Positions 26,358 to 34,813 of a stretch of DNA of 61,552 nucleotides are shown here, one piece after another. The DNA comes from an uncultured Bacteroidales bacterium. GTDB taxonomy: Bacteria; Bacteroidota; Bacteroidia; Bacteroidales; Paludibacteraceae. The stretch spans positions 1 through 61,552 of the forward strand of contig CACXCA010000045.1 in the NCBI GenBank assembly GCA_902766045.1, written 5' to 3'. The translations under genes were made by a program, and so were the position numbers. Under the pieces are notes generated by a model that saw only the letters and a program-made list of their open reading frames with translations, was not told the origin of the DNA and did no database searches. Numbering within the stretch: the stretch's first letter is position 1; each line of letters begins with the position of its first letter.

Positions 26358-27587
26358 ATGGCTACTATCATTTTTATTATTTATTTTATCCTCTTGATCA
26401 TTGTCTTTGGCATCATCAAACTCGTGTTAAATAAGCTATTTCTTAAAAATGTTTCAATGATGACAATGGGCATATTCTTCACAATTATGTTAGCGTTTCC
26501 GGTTGTCCTATTCAAAGGCTGCGAATCGTGTGTGGAGCATATCAAGGGAGAGAGCAAGCAAGAATGTGCACCAGATTCGTCAGTTTCAACTGTTGAACAA
26601 AAGGAAGAGGAAAAAGCTGAGAAAGTCGAAAAAATAAAAAGAGTTATCACCTTCGAATTAAAGGAGGATCACGATCATGCTATAACGAAAGGTGACACCA
26701 TAGAAGTAATCACCTACAATGAAGACGGCAAAATCATAGAATCTTACCTCCCCGGCAAAATTGTAGAGTGGGATGATGAATGGACAAGATTTACCGCTAA
26801 ATACGACGCAAAAGGGAATAGAATTGAGGAATACGATTACGACCATAAAGGACGCTGCTTCAGAAAAAAAACCTTCAAATATGATGAAAACAACAAGGTA
26901 ATAGAGGAAGTGACTAAGCATTTTATAAGAATCTTCACCACAATATACAAGGCAAAATACGACGACAAAGGGCTTTTGATTGAAGAAATCGAAACAACAA
27001 CAGATGGGGATTTCAATTATCGTACCACCTACAAATACGACGAGAAAGGAAATCAAACCGAGTATTGCAGATACACAAACGACGACAGCATAGAAGAGAA
27101 GACCACAAACGAATATGACATCAACGGGAAACTCATTCTATACACATATAGTTCGGAAGAGGCTTCGTCTAAAAACACTTACCAGTACGATGGGAATGGA
27201 CATCTGATAGAAGACTGTGAATTCGACTCAGACGATTCGCTTTATATGAAAAAGACCTACAAATACAATGATAAGGGTTTCATGGCTGAAGAATGTATTG
27301 AAGAAAGTGATGGACAAAAAACTAAATATGTGTATAAGTACGACGACAACGGGAAAGAGACAGAAAAGTGCACCTATAAAGCTGCGACCACTCTACAAGA
27401 AAAGGAGGTCCGTCAATACGATGCCAATGGGAATATGACCGAATGTTGCATCTATGACGCCAATGGTAAGATAAAGGAAAAAACAACATACAGAAAAGAC
27501 AAGTACAAGAACGAAACCATCGTCAGAAAAGGGGAAGGCTGCATCTTTGAATCGGGTGAATTAGAAGAGTATGAATACTTTGAGTGA
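26358..27587 (+). CDS. Membrane-anchored YD-repeat-like protein
   Basis: A 409-residue protein with two N-terminal membrane segments (about residues 2-27 and 37-52). A charged Glu/Lys-rich stretch follows, then about nine degenerate repeats of 25-30 residues centred on YDxxGxxxE (for example KYDEKGNQTE, EYDINGKL, QYDGNGHLIE, QYDANGNMTE), similar to Rhs/YD or MORN-like wall-binding repeats. I do not recognise a named family. It is the only sizeable plus-strand gene between the T6SS islands, has its own promoter, and sits between REP clusters. A role as an orphan immunity or surface protein is possible but unproven. Confidence 0.7.
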   Translation: MATIIFIIYFILLIIVFGIIKLVLNKLFLKNVSMMTMGIFFTIMLAFPVVLFKGCESCVEHIKGESKQECAPDSSVSTVEQKEEEKAEKVEKIKRVITFELKEDHDHAITKGDTIEVITYNEDGKIIESYLPGKIVEWDDEWTRFTAKYDAKGNRIEEYDYDHKGRCFRKKTFKYDENNKVIEEVTKHFIRIFTTIYKAKYDDKGLLIEEIETTTDGDFNYRTTYKYDEKGNQTEYCRYTNDDSIEEKTTNEYDINGKLILYTYSSEEASSKNTYQYDGNGHLIEDCEFDSDDSLYMKKTYKYNDKGFMAEECIEESDGQKTKYVYKYDDNGKETEKCTYKAATTLQEKEVRQYDANGNMTECCIYDANGKIKEKTTYRKDKYKNETIVRKGEGCIFESGELEEYEYFE

Positions 27588-27613
27588 TTCATTTGGCTCA
27601 TTCCACACATAGC

Positions 27614-27867
27614 CGGACGTGGCACACCGCGTCCGTACAGGCAGAAGGAATGTACGGCTCGATCCTGTCGGCTCGAAATTTAGGCCTTCGTGCGGCAACG
27701 ATGTACGGACGTCGCGTGCGGCGTCCGTTAATCGCGTGCGGCGTCCGTTATTTCTTGCATGTGATTTCTCCCTTCATACAAAATTCCTGATTTATGGCGG
27801 ACGTGGCATCGCTATCATAAATCGAGGTGCCACACCTAACACGGACGTGGCTCACCGCGTCCGTACA
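27614..27867. repeat. 254-bp direct repeat, left copy (REP-containing)
   Basis: This block and 28646-28899 align over 254 bp without gaps, with about eight substitutions by eye. It contains several palindromes of the GGACGTGG-CACA-CCGCGTCC kind and GTGCGGCGTCCGTTA units. Parts (27663-27690 and 27752-27813) resemble an internal stretch of the RAYT gene at 28168-28255, with a palindrome insert between them. The two copies bracket the RAYT gene. Confidence 0.85.
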
Positions 27868-27976
27868 TACGGTATTTTCAAAATCAATCTTCATAATAAT
27901 AATCATTTTGATTCATGGCGGACGTGGCATCGCCGCGTCCGTACAGGCGATTCCTATCGTATGTCATAGATTGGGG

Positions 27977-28549
27977 TTAATTATAAAAACAATCCATTCC
28001 CCAACGTAATGGATTTTGTTCAATGTACTTCGCAATACGATTCATTTCATCTTGATGGCGGATAATGTGATCATGGTAACGAGGATGCCATGCGAATGGA
28101 ATATTGTTTTCGTGAGCAAAACGGGTAACGGCAGATTTAATGCCACCGACACAAACAGATAGCCATCCCTGTCGATTCGAAATTTCACGCATTATTTCAT
28201 GCATGCGATTTTTCCCATCATACAAAATTTCTGAATTATGGCGAACATGGCTCGCCGCATCTATACGTGAAGAACGATCATACGGTATTTTTTTGCCATC
28301 AATTATCACAATTAAATGTACATGATTAGGCATTATCACATACAGCGGAATTTCTGCATATTTATAATGGCACTGCACATTTTCAATCTGTTGTTTCAAC
28401 CACTCTCCCACTGCCGTCAAGTGCACATTCCCTTCATGCACCTTGCCAAAATAATGTGCATGATTCTTAGTACAGATAGTGACAAAATATTCTGCGCCAC
28501 TGTAATTATGCCAATTGGCACGAGGAGATTTTCGGATAGGTAAAGACAT
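27977..28549 (-). CDS. REP-associated tyrosine transposase (RAYT, Y1/HUH family)
   Basis: A 190-residue single-strand endonuclease of the TnpA-REP class. The HUH motif is visible as MPNHVHLIV (about residues 73-81). RAYT features follow: EYFVTICTKN near the N terminus, GGIKSAVTRFAHE, FAWHPRYHDHIIRHQDEMNRIAKYIEQNP, with the conserved YIxxNP end. The catalytic Tyr is probably in the RYHDHIIR region. Between the HUH motif and GGIKSAV lies a stretch (about 85-130) whose DNA contains a REP-like inverted repeat (GGCGAACATGGCTCGCC). The gene is intact and sits between two 254-bp direct repeats rich in REP palindromes, the arrangement seen for domesticated RAYT/REP systems. Confidence 0.88.
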   Translation of the reverse strand: MSLPIRKSPRANWHNYSGAEYFVTICTKNHAHYFGKVHEGNVHLTAVGEWLKQQIENVQCHYKYAEIPLYVIMPNHVHLIVIIDGKKIPYDRSSRIDAASHVRHNSEILYDGKNRMHEIMREISNRQGWLSVCVGGIKSAVTRFAHENNIPFAWHPRYHDHIIRHQDEMNRIAKYIEQNPLRWGMDCFYN

Positions 28550-28645
28550 AGTTATAATTGTTTTTTAGATTATTTCATTATTATTTTATTGCGGACTAAC
28601 ACAGACGTGGCATCGCTATCATAAATCAAAGTGCCACACCTAACA

Positions 28646-28899
28646 CGGACGTGGCACACCGCGTCCGTACAGGCAGAAGGAATGTACGGCTCGATCCTGT
28701 CGGCTCGAAATTTAGGCATTCGTGCGGCAACAATGTACGGACGTCGCGTGCGGCGTCCGTTAATCGCGTGCGGCGTCCGTTATTTCTTGTATGTGATTTT
28801 TCCCTTCATACAAAATTCCTGATTTATGGCGGACGTGGCATCGCTATCATGAATCAAAGTGCCACACCTAACACGGACGTGGCTCGCCGCGTCCGTACA
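28646..28899. repeat. 254-bp direct repeat, right copy (REP-containing)
   Basis: Right partner of 27614-27867. A further partial unit (28595-28645) extends it on the left. Its last palindrome (GGACGTGGCTCGCCGCGTCC) lies 10-30 nt downstream of the effector stop codon at 28909, where it could act as an mRNA 3' stabiliser or terminator. Confidence 0.85.
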
Positions 28900-28908
28900 G
28901 GCAGAAGA

Positions 28909-31900
28909 TTACTGCTTGATCTCCACATGTATGCAAGGTTCACTTTTTATATATGTTACCCTTTGCGTAGGCTTATAAGAGAATTCCTTCACATTCGGAA
29001 AATCTTTCTGTATGACGCGAGAGACACCACTATTCAACAAATCTTGAATCACAGCCTTTACCTTTATTTTATCCGACTTCTCTTTAAGATACAAATCAAT
29101 CACATTCAACTTCGCATACGTCTCTTCCGACACACAATGCAATGACACCCTTTCCCCTTTCTTCTCGTATTCAGCAATTTTACGTTCCATAGCAGCCAAT
29201 GTATCTTTCTTGCTTGCTCCTTTTTTCGTATATTCATCATACACGGCAGTAACAGCCTGTCCAGGTTTTGTATATCTTATTCTTCGTCCATTACTCAGAT
29301 TAGTATACATAGCAGATGCTTGCTGACTGATTGATCTGATTGTGCTTGTGATGGTGATTCGTACCTGATTCTTCTCTGCAACCTTGTTTATTAGATTGAG
29401 AGAATATTCAGATACAATATCTCGACGGGGTTGCGCCAAGTTGCCAGCGAAGTTAACCCATGGTTTTACCTTTGGAGCTGCATCTAAATCTGCTAACAAT
29501 GGGATTCTCAACTGTACTTCCTCGTCATCATTGGTGTTTGTTAGACTTTCTAAGAAAACTTGAACGTTTTTCTTTAACGCAATTTTCCATTTGTCCATTA
29601 ATTTTCTCTTCTCGTCATCACTTCGTGTCGGAATGAATGTTTTATTTGAACGTTGTGCTACCAGTCGCTCATGGTCTTCGGTAAATTGAATGAATGAACA
29701 TGCATCGAGCTCAAAATACATCGAGTTGAAATAAGCAGTAAATATATCTTTGAATTGATGCAAATTACAATTTAACTCTCCACCGAGTTTGTTTAAATCC
29801 ACCTGCTCTACGCCTCGCAACACACGGTTCAAGATCTGGTTGGCTTCCAAAAATATCTGATCTTGTCTTTGTTTATTTTTATTTTTATTTTTATTATCAT
29901 TTATTATATTACATATTCGATTTTTGTAAATCATCACCTGTTTGAACTTCATCAACATACGTTCCAATACACATACTGTCAAACTTGCCTTTATAACATT
30001 CTGTGGTCGAATATATGCCCACTCACGTATTTTTTCATCGTATATGTTACTTGCCAATGGATGTGCGATGTATTTCCCAAGATTTTTCTTAGCGGCATCC
30101 ATATCCGAATAACTTTTATTCATGTGGTCTAACAGAACTTCTACAGAGGTTGCTGTTGCCAACATACCAGCTATTTCATTGATTGGATGGACTCCGCTAT
30201 CTTTCGCCAAAACGGTATGAGAGGGATCCTCTCCATTGTACAACCTGCCTAATGGCGAATGATAAATAGGATTACCCTCTTTCAACTCTCCATATTTTTT
30301 TGTTAATATACTATTTATAAGAGCAAATGAAATCTCACACGGTTTCTCTGGCATCTTCATATCATTAAGGATGGCAAAAGTAGATTTCGTTATATCTTTG
30401 AACTGATATTGTTCCAAAAAGTTCAATAAAATAAACAAAGCTATTTTAACAAGAATGGCATATATATATGTCTTCAAATCATTAAGCAATATTTTTACAA
30501 TTTCAATCTCCTTGTTTATCGCTTTTATAAAGTTAGGACACAACAATTCTTCCATTTTTTTCTTTACAGGTTCCGTCACCGTCTTCATTTCTTTGGTCAA
30601 CTGTACTTTCGTCTCTCGCAATAAAATGAACCCATAATAAGCTTTAGCTACTTTCTTATAACACTTTGCTTGATTTGCGTCTGCTATCTCTTTTCCTAAC
30701 TCCAATAACGCAAAAATTGCTATGTCATTTATTGTCAATTGATGCGGCTTGAGTTCTTCTTCTTTTTCCTCTCTTTTGTCTTTCATTTTCTCCTCTAAAT
30801 CGAAGAATATACTATCTAATTTTGCATCCACTAAGTGCATGCCACAAACAAGCAGATCCTCCATATCGCACGTTCCAGATGTAATGGGAGCATAAAATGG
30901 CTTCTTGTAAATACGGTTGTTACCATTTTTCCCTTGTATATAATCATACCTCTCATTATCTAAAGCATTCATCGAAACTCCATTTACATTTAAAACACCA
31001 TTGGTACTATTTATGGTTTGAAAAACAGGTGCAGGTTTTTGTACTTGTTTAGTTCCTGATTTAGTTTGAGTTTTAGTGTTTGAATTGTCGAGTGGTGTTA
31101 ATCTAGGTTTCACATTCGCATAATCTGCGTCAGTCCATGTGATTACGCTCTTGAAATATTTCGATAAATAGACCTCACAATAATTGCTATGTGCGTAAAA
31201 GTCCTGCAAAGTATGCAAAGCGCCCCCCAAAACCACAGCATTCTTTCTTGTGAGACCATTCGGTTTGATCGCACTTAACTTTTCGGCAACGTTCTCCACA
31301 ACCGTCTTCCGTACCATAAATGAAGAACCCGCCACTGTTGATTTTAGATGATGTTTTATTCCGTACGTTTTATCAACCTCGATTTCGATTCCTTTAACAT
31401 CATCCCTCAAAAATCCTTTATTACCATAATATTGATCCATTTTCCCTCTAACTTCGGCTTCACGGCCAGCACAAATGCCGATTTCACCAGGATACTTCGT
31501 CAGCCCCTTCGGATTGTCACAATGGTCATGAGTCACGCTCACCCCCAACGCCTGACCTAAGCCAGGAATAAGTCCATTCTCCTCTCCATCTACAAACGTC
31601 TCTCTCCAATTGAAATTTTTGGCCATAGCTTCCTTGAACTCTTTACTGGCATCAGTATACATATTCTGTAAAACCTTTAGACCTTTTTTTAAATTTTCGG
31701 CAGTAAGATTTTCTGATACGGTATTATAACCGTCTTGAAATGATTTCTTAGATTCTTCAATGTTTTTTCTTGCCTTTTTTGCTAAATCCGCACAAGATTT
31801 TCTGAAATTATCAACCGTAATATTCTTTACAAAGTTAGATGCAACTTCATTAAGCATATCCATACTAACAGGAGAAGAAAAAGCTTGCTTCATATTTTGA

Positions 31901-33390
31901 TAACCCTGATTCACGTTTTTCAATGTAGTGCTAAGTTTTTCAACTTTAGCTTTGAGATTTTTTTCATCTACTATTTTCTTTATCGTATATTCATCCTTGA
32001 AATGACGCAATGCCATAATCCTCACAATATCCGTAAGAATAGAACACACTTGATCAGGGTTACCAACGACCTGGACATACCTATTGCCACTCTTCTCCGT
32101 TGCCAAGTTTACTTCAGCAAAAAAACGGAATACAATCGGAGCAAAGACCTGAGACATATCACGCAACCAATTCCCTCGATAGAAAAAACGACTATTAAGG
32201 GCATATTTTTTTAATATATCCTCATTGATTCCATTCCCATTTAAACCATTAAAAGTATCCTGCTGAATTTTCTCATGATTGGCACCTGTACCTTCTTTAT
32301 AATTGAATTTATCATACTTATCACTTTTTTTCCCCGTCACGTCGAACCCTTCAAATTCTCCATAATGGTCATCGGTTCCCTCTAAACGATGGGCGGTACA
32401 ACGCTGCAACGCCTCATAAACATCCGCATACTCCCATTTAAACTCAATTTGCGTTCCATCAATGGTGGCCGTTCCGAAGGGCGTCTCTTTGGTATCTATA
32501 AAGTCGATGTCGAATATCTCGTATAAGCCATGGTATGCAAAACGAGCTCCTTCATCACCTTCGGCATCTTTGTTCTCGTTATTGTCATAGACATAACGAA
32601 TCAAGTAATCCAAGTGATGACCATACTCCTCCACTATGGCAATCATCAACTCGTGTCTTTTGTCGTTGTCGTGTACCGCCTCTCGCAAGAACTGTTCGTT
32701 GATGTATATTTTATGTGTCTCTGAGCTGTATGCCGCATCAAGTTTGCCTTGTATCTTGTTCTTGCAAACAACAAATTCAGGATTCTCAATCGGTTTCTCA
32801 TATGCCTCGTCATACAATTTTTCAATCGCCTTGGCTGTTCCGTCATACCCAAAAATACGGTTCATGGAGATCATAAACAGGACTTTACCTCTGGTTTTAG
32901 CAAAATCCGTAAGTTCATTAGGTGCAAAATCACTCTCGAACGTCACATTCTCCGACTCCTCTGGTTCCTCATTCTGGGAGGATTCAACCGTCTCATTCTG
33001 TTGTTCACCCCCCGTCTGCCCTTGCATTGCTTCCTTGTTGTCTGTTGAGTTTCCCTCCTTATTATTTTGCGTACTCTCCCATGTAACTTTGGTATCGACC
33101 AAAGGAGCCACTGCAAAACCGACATACGTCTCTGGAGTAGATACTTTGACACATGTGTTAGGCATCACACAAGCCCCCATTGCCGTTTTTCCCCCACTGC
33201 ATACAATAGGTTTGCCGTTCAACAAAATACCAGGCACGCCTTCCACCAACACATCCGATGCTTGAGGATAGGTGGCAACATCCCCCACTGTGGCAATGGG
33301 TTTACCATTCAATTTGGCGGTCAGTGCCGCACACTGTACAATCGATCCCATGCTGGTCGCACCAGTCAGGGTTACCATAAATTTAGGCAT
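28909..33390 (-). CDS. PAAR-domain T6SS effector with HET-C-like region
   Basis: A 1493-residue probable cargo of VgrG copy 2. Residues 1-100 are a PAAR-like tip (TGATSMGSIVQCAAL, ATVGDVATYPQASDVLVEGVPG in two parts, CSGGKTAMGAC). A Gln/Glu/Ser-rich linker (about 110-155) follows. Near 253-262 is EEYGHHLDYLI, a motif resembling EExGHxxD metal sites. Around 600-860 is a HET-C-like region (SVTHDHCDNP, GGALHTLQDFYAHSN), a fold related to zinc-dependent phospholipase C-type enzymes. A long helical part follows, then a C-terminal domain (about 1340-1493; TSTIRSISQQASAMY, LNVIDLYL, CIHVEI) that faintly recalls M15 peptidases. Which domain is toxic is unknown. It sits 6 nt after the lipoprotein gene and 3' of tssC-vgrG2. 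Confidence 0.75.
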   Translation of the reverse strand: MPKFMVTLTGATSMGSIVQCAALTAKLNGKPIATVGDVATYPQASDVLVEGVPGILLNGKPIVCSGGKTAMGACVMPNTCVKVSTPETYVGFAVAPLVDTKVTWESTQNNKEGNSTDNKEAMQGQTGGEQQNETVESSQNEEPEESENVTFESDFAPNELTDFAKTRGKVLFMISMNRIFGYDGTAKAIEKLYDEAYEKPIENPEFVVCKNKIQGKLDAAYSSETHKIYINEQFLREAVHDNDKRHELMIAIVEEYGHHLDYLIRYVYDNNENKDAEGDEGARFAYHGLYEIFDIDFIDTKETPFGTATIDGTQIEFKWEYADVYEALQRCTAHRLEGTDDHYGEFEGFDVTGKKSDKYDKFNYKEGTGANHEKIQQDTFNGLNGNGINEDILKKYALNSRFFYRGNWLRDMSQVFAPIVFRFFAEVNLATEKSGNRYVQVVGNPDQVCSILTDIVRIMALRHFKDEYTIKKIVDEKNLKAKVEKLSTTLKNVNQGYQNMKQAFSSPVSMDMLNEVASNFVKNITVDNFRKSCADLAKKARKNIEESKKSFQDGYNTVSENLTAENLKKGLKVLQNMYTDASKEFKEAMAKNFNWRETFVDGEENGLIPGLGQALGVSVTHDHCDNPKGLTKYPGEIGICAGREAEVRGKMDQYYGNKGFLRDDVKGIEIEVDKTYGIKHHLKSTVAGSSFMVRKTVVENVAEKLSAIKPNGLTRKNAVVLGGALHTLQDFYAHSNYCEVYLSKYFKSVITWTDADYANVKPRLTPLDNSNTKTQTKSGTKQVQKPAPVFQTINSTNGVLNVNGVSMNALDNERYDYIQGKNGNNRIYKKPFYAPITSGTCDMEDLLVCGMHLVDAKLDSIFFDLEEKMKDKREEKEEELKPHQLTINDIAIFALLELGKEIADANQAKCYKKVAKAYYGFILLRETKVQLTKEMKTVTEPVKKKMEELLCPNFIKAINKEIEIVKILLNDLKTYIYAILVKIALFILLNFLEQYQFKDITKSTFAILNDMKMPEKPCEISFALINSILTKKYGELKEGNPIYHSPLGRLYNGEDPSHTVLAKDSGVHPINEIAGMLATATSVEVLLDHMNKSYSDMDAAKKNLGKYIAHPLASNIYDEKIREWAYIRPQNVIKASLTVCVLERMLMKFKQVMIYKNRICNIINDNKNKNKNKQRQDQIFLEANQILNRVLRGVEQVDLNKLGGELNCNLHQFKDIFTAYFNSMYFELDACSFIQFTEDHERLVAQRSNKTFIPTRSDDEKRKLMDKWKIALKKNVQVFLESLTNTNDDEEVQLRIPLLADLDAAPKVKPWVNFAGNLAQPRRDIVSEYSLNLINKVAEKNQVRITITSTIRSISQQASAMYTNLSNGRRIRYTKPGQAVTAVYDEYTKKGASKKDTLAAMERKIAEYEKKGERVSLHCVSEETYAKLNVIDLYLKEKSDKIKVKAVIQDLLNSGVSRVIQKDFPNVKEFSYKPTQRVTYIKSEPCIHVEIKQ

Positions 33391-33396
33391 AGCAGA

Positions 33397-34671
33397 TTAC
33401 ATTTTTTTTAATTTCACCTGATATTTCTGAGGAGTGACGCCATATTCCTTTGCTCTTACTCTATATCTCTCTTCTTCTCTCTCCTCTTCTTGTTTATCAA
33501 GACCAAATCCTGTCACTTTCAATTTATGATCCAATGGATAGGGTGTCTGATAATAGCCTTCCAATCCATCTTCCGTAACGTGATAGCAAAACAAGTCATC
33601 ACCAAAATCCTTATAGATATACCACGGAAAATAATTCTGGTCTCCTGGCTCCAAACCATCGGCATCTACTCTCTCTATGTGTTCAACCCGAAATCGACCG
33701 TCATACCAATATGAATCACAATAACGAATGTTCTTTCTATCTCTTTCGTCAATTGCTATGCTCAACTGTTCTGGAAACTCAAGCAAGGATACTTCTCCGT
33801 TTCTTCTACCAAATTTCCCGGTGTTCCTAAAGAATATTTCATCCTGCCCTCCAAACGGATACCTTCGCAGATAATAGACTGGTTCTTCCCCTATCATTCC
33901 CTCATAAAGAAGCGGGGGAAGATCGGTGTGGTATTTTTCCAACCCCTCGCCTGTGATAAGCGCTGCACGTCCATAGTCGTTCAGTAACGGCTCAATATCA
34001 GAGATGTTTATTTTCAAATACTCATACTGTTCAAACCGTGAACTAAGACTTCTTAGAACCCCAATTTCATCCTGGTTAAACTCAAAATAGGAAAAATCAA
34101 CAAGGTGATCTTCATCAGTTACTTCGTGCCCCAATAGTTTGCTTTGAAACAGATAATAGTTTTCTTTACTGAAAAAATCCTCCAAATGATACAAATCGCC
34201 CGTCTTTGGATTAAAATTGTAGTATCTATATCCCGATCTCGTTGTTCCATATTCGATTTTAATCCTAAGATTGCGAGAAAAACTATTATCATAAAATTTC
34301 ATCGCCGGCATTTCCTCCCTATATGACCATCTCACAATATGATCGATACCATCCACACAAGATCCATCAGGTCCATTGAAAACCACACCAAAATTACCCA
34401 TTTGAAGTAGAGCGTTCACCTTTCGCTCCACCTTCTTGTCCTGCATCTGTATATATGGAAACTTATAATCGCGTCCATACTGAAGACTGAATCTCTCAAT
34501 TTTAATGATTTTATATCCTTCCAAGGGTTCGAACGGAGTTTTCTTCGTTTCTTCCTCCATCTCATGCGCCATTTCTCCTAGGATATTCTTCAATCCATTA
34601 TAGATCTTGGAGCAGCTTGAAAAAAAAGGTATAATTGTCATGATTAAAATTATTGTTCTTTTCTTACTCAT
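33397..34671 (-). CDS. Lipoprotein, probable immunity for the PAAR/HET-C effector
   Basis: A 424-residue predicted lipoprotein: signal peptide KKRTIILIMTIIPFFSSC, lipobox Cys at about residue 20. It is similar throughout to the orphan copy at 24773-26038; variation is concentrated in the C-terminal third. It lies between vgrG2 (142 nt) and the PAAR effector (6 nt). A gene tightly coupled to an effector and exported as a lipoprotein fits periplasmic immunity, though being upstream of the effector also allows a delivery-accessory role. Confidence 0.65.
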   Translation of the reverse strand: MSKKRTIILIMTIIPFFSSCSKIYNGLKNILGEMAHEMEEETKKTPFEPLEGYKIIKIERFSLQYGRDYKFPYIQMQDKKVERKVNALLQMGNFGVVFNGPDGSCVDGIDHIVRWSYREEMPAMKFYDNSFSRNLRIKIEYGTTRSGYRYYNFNPKTGDLYHLEDFFSKENYYLFQSKLLGHEVTDEDHLVDFSYFEFNQDEIGVLRSLSSRFEQYEYLKINISDIEPLLNDYGRAALITGEGLEKYHTDLPPLLYEGMIGEEPVYYLRRYPFGGQDEIFFRNTGKFGRRNGEVSLLEFPEQLSIAIDERDRKNIRYCDSYWYDGRFRVEHIERVDADGLEPGDQNYFPWYIYKDFGDDLFCYHVTEDGLEGYYQTPYPLDHKLKVTGFGLDKQEEEREEERYRVRAKEYGVTPQKYQVKLKKM

Positions 34672-34813
34672 ATTCTATTCTATATACGATTACATATTGT
34701 TCCGATTATTTTTCGAACAATACACAAAATAATACACATACAACTTGAAATGAGACCCCCAACAAGCAATTCTTGCAAGAAGTTTTCGCTTAAACAACAA
34801 ATCGAAACACTTG

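Noticed and set aside
27584-27969. Plus-strand frames of 68 and 116 aa left of the RAYT gene, and copies at 28631-29145
   Set aside because: They arise from the 254-bp direct repeats and recur in both copies; no independent sign of coding.
13782-28899. REP clusters as a CRISPR array
   Set aside because: Units are palindromic, of uneven spacing, and lack unique spacers of constant length; no cas genes are present.
32636-33265. A 209-aa plus-strand frame antisense to the PAAR effector
   Set aside because: It lies fully inside a well-supported gene on the other strand and has no recognisable domain.
28909-33390. EEYGHHLD as a classical HExxH zinc protease site
   Set aside because: The order of residues does not match HExxH; I record it only as an unusual His/Glu motif.
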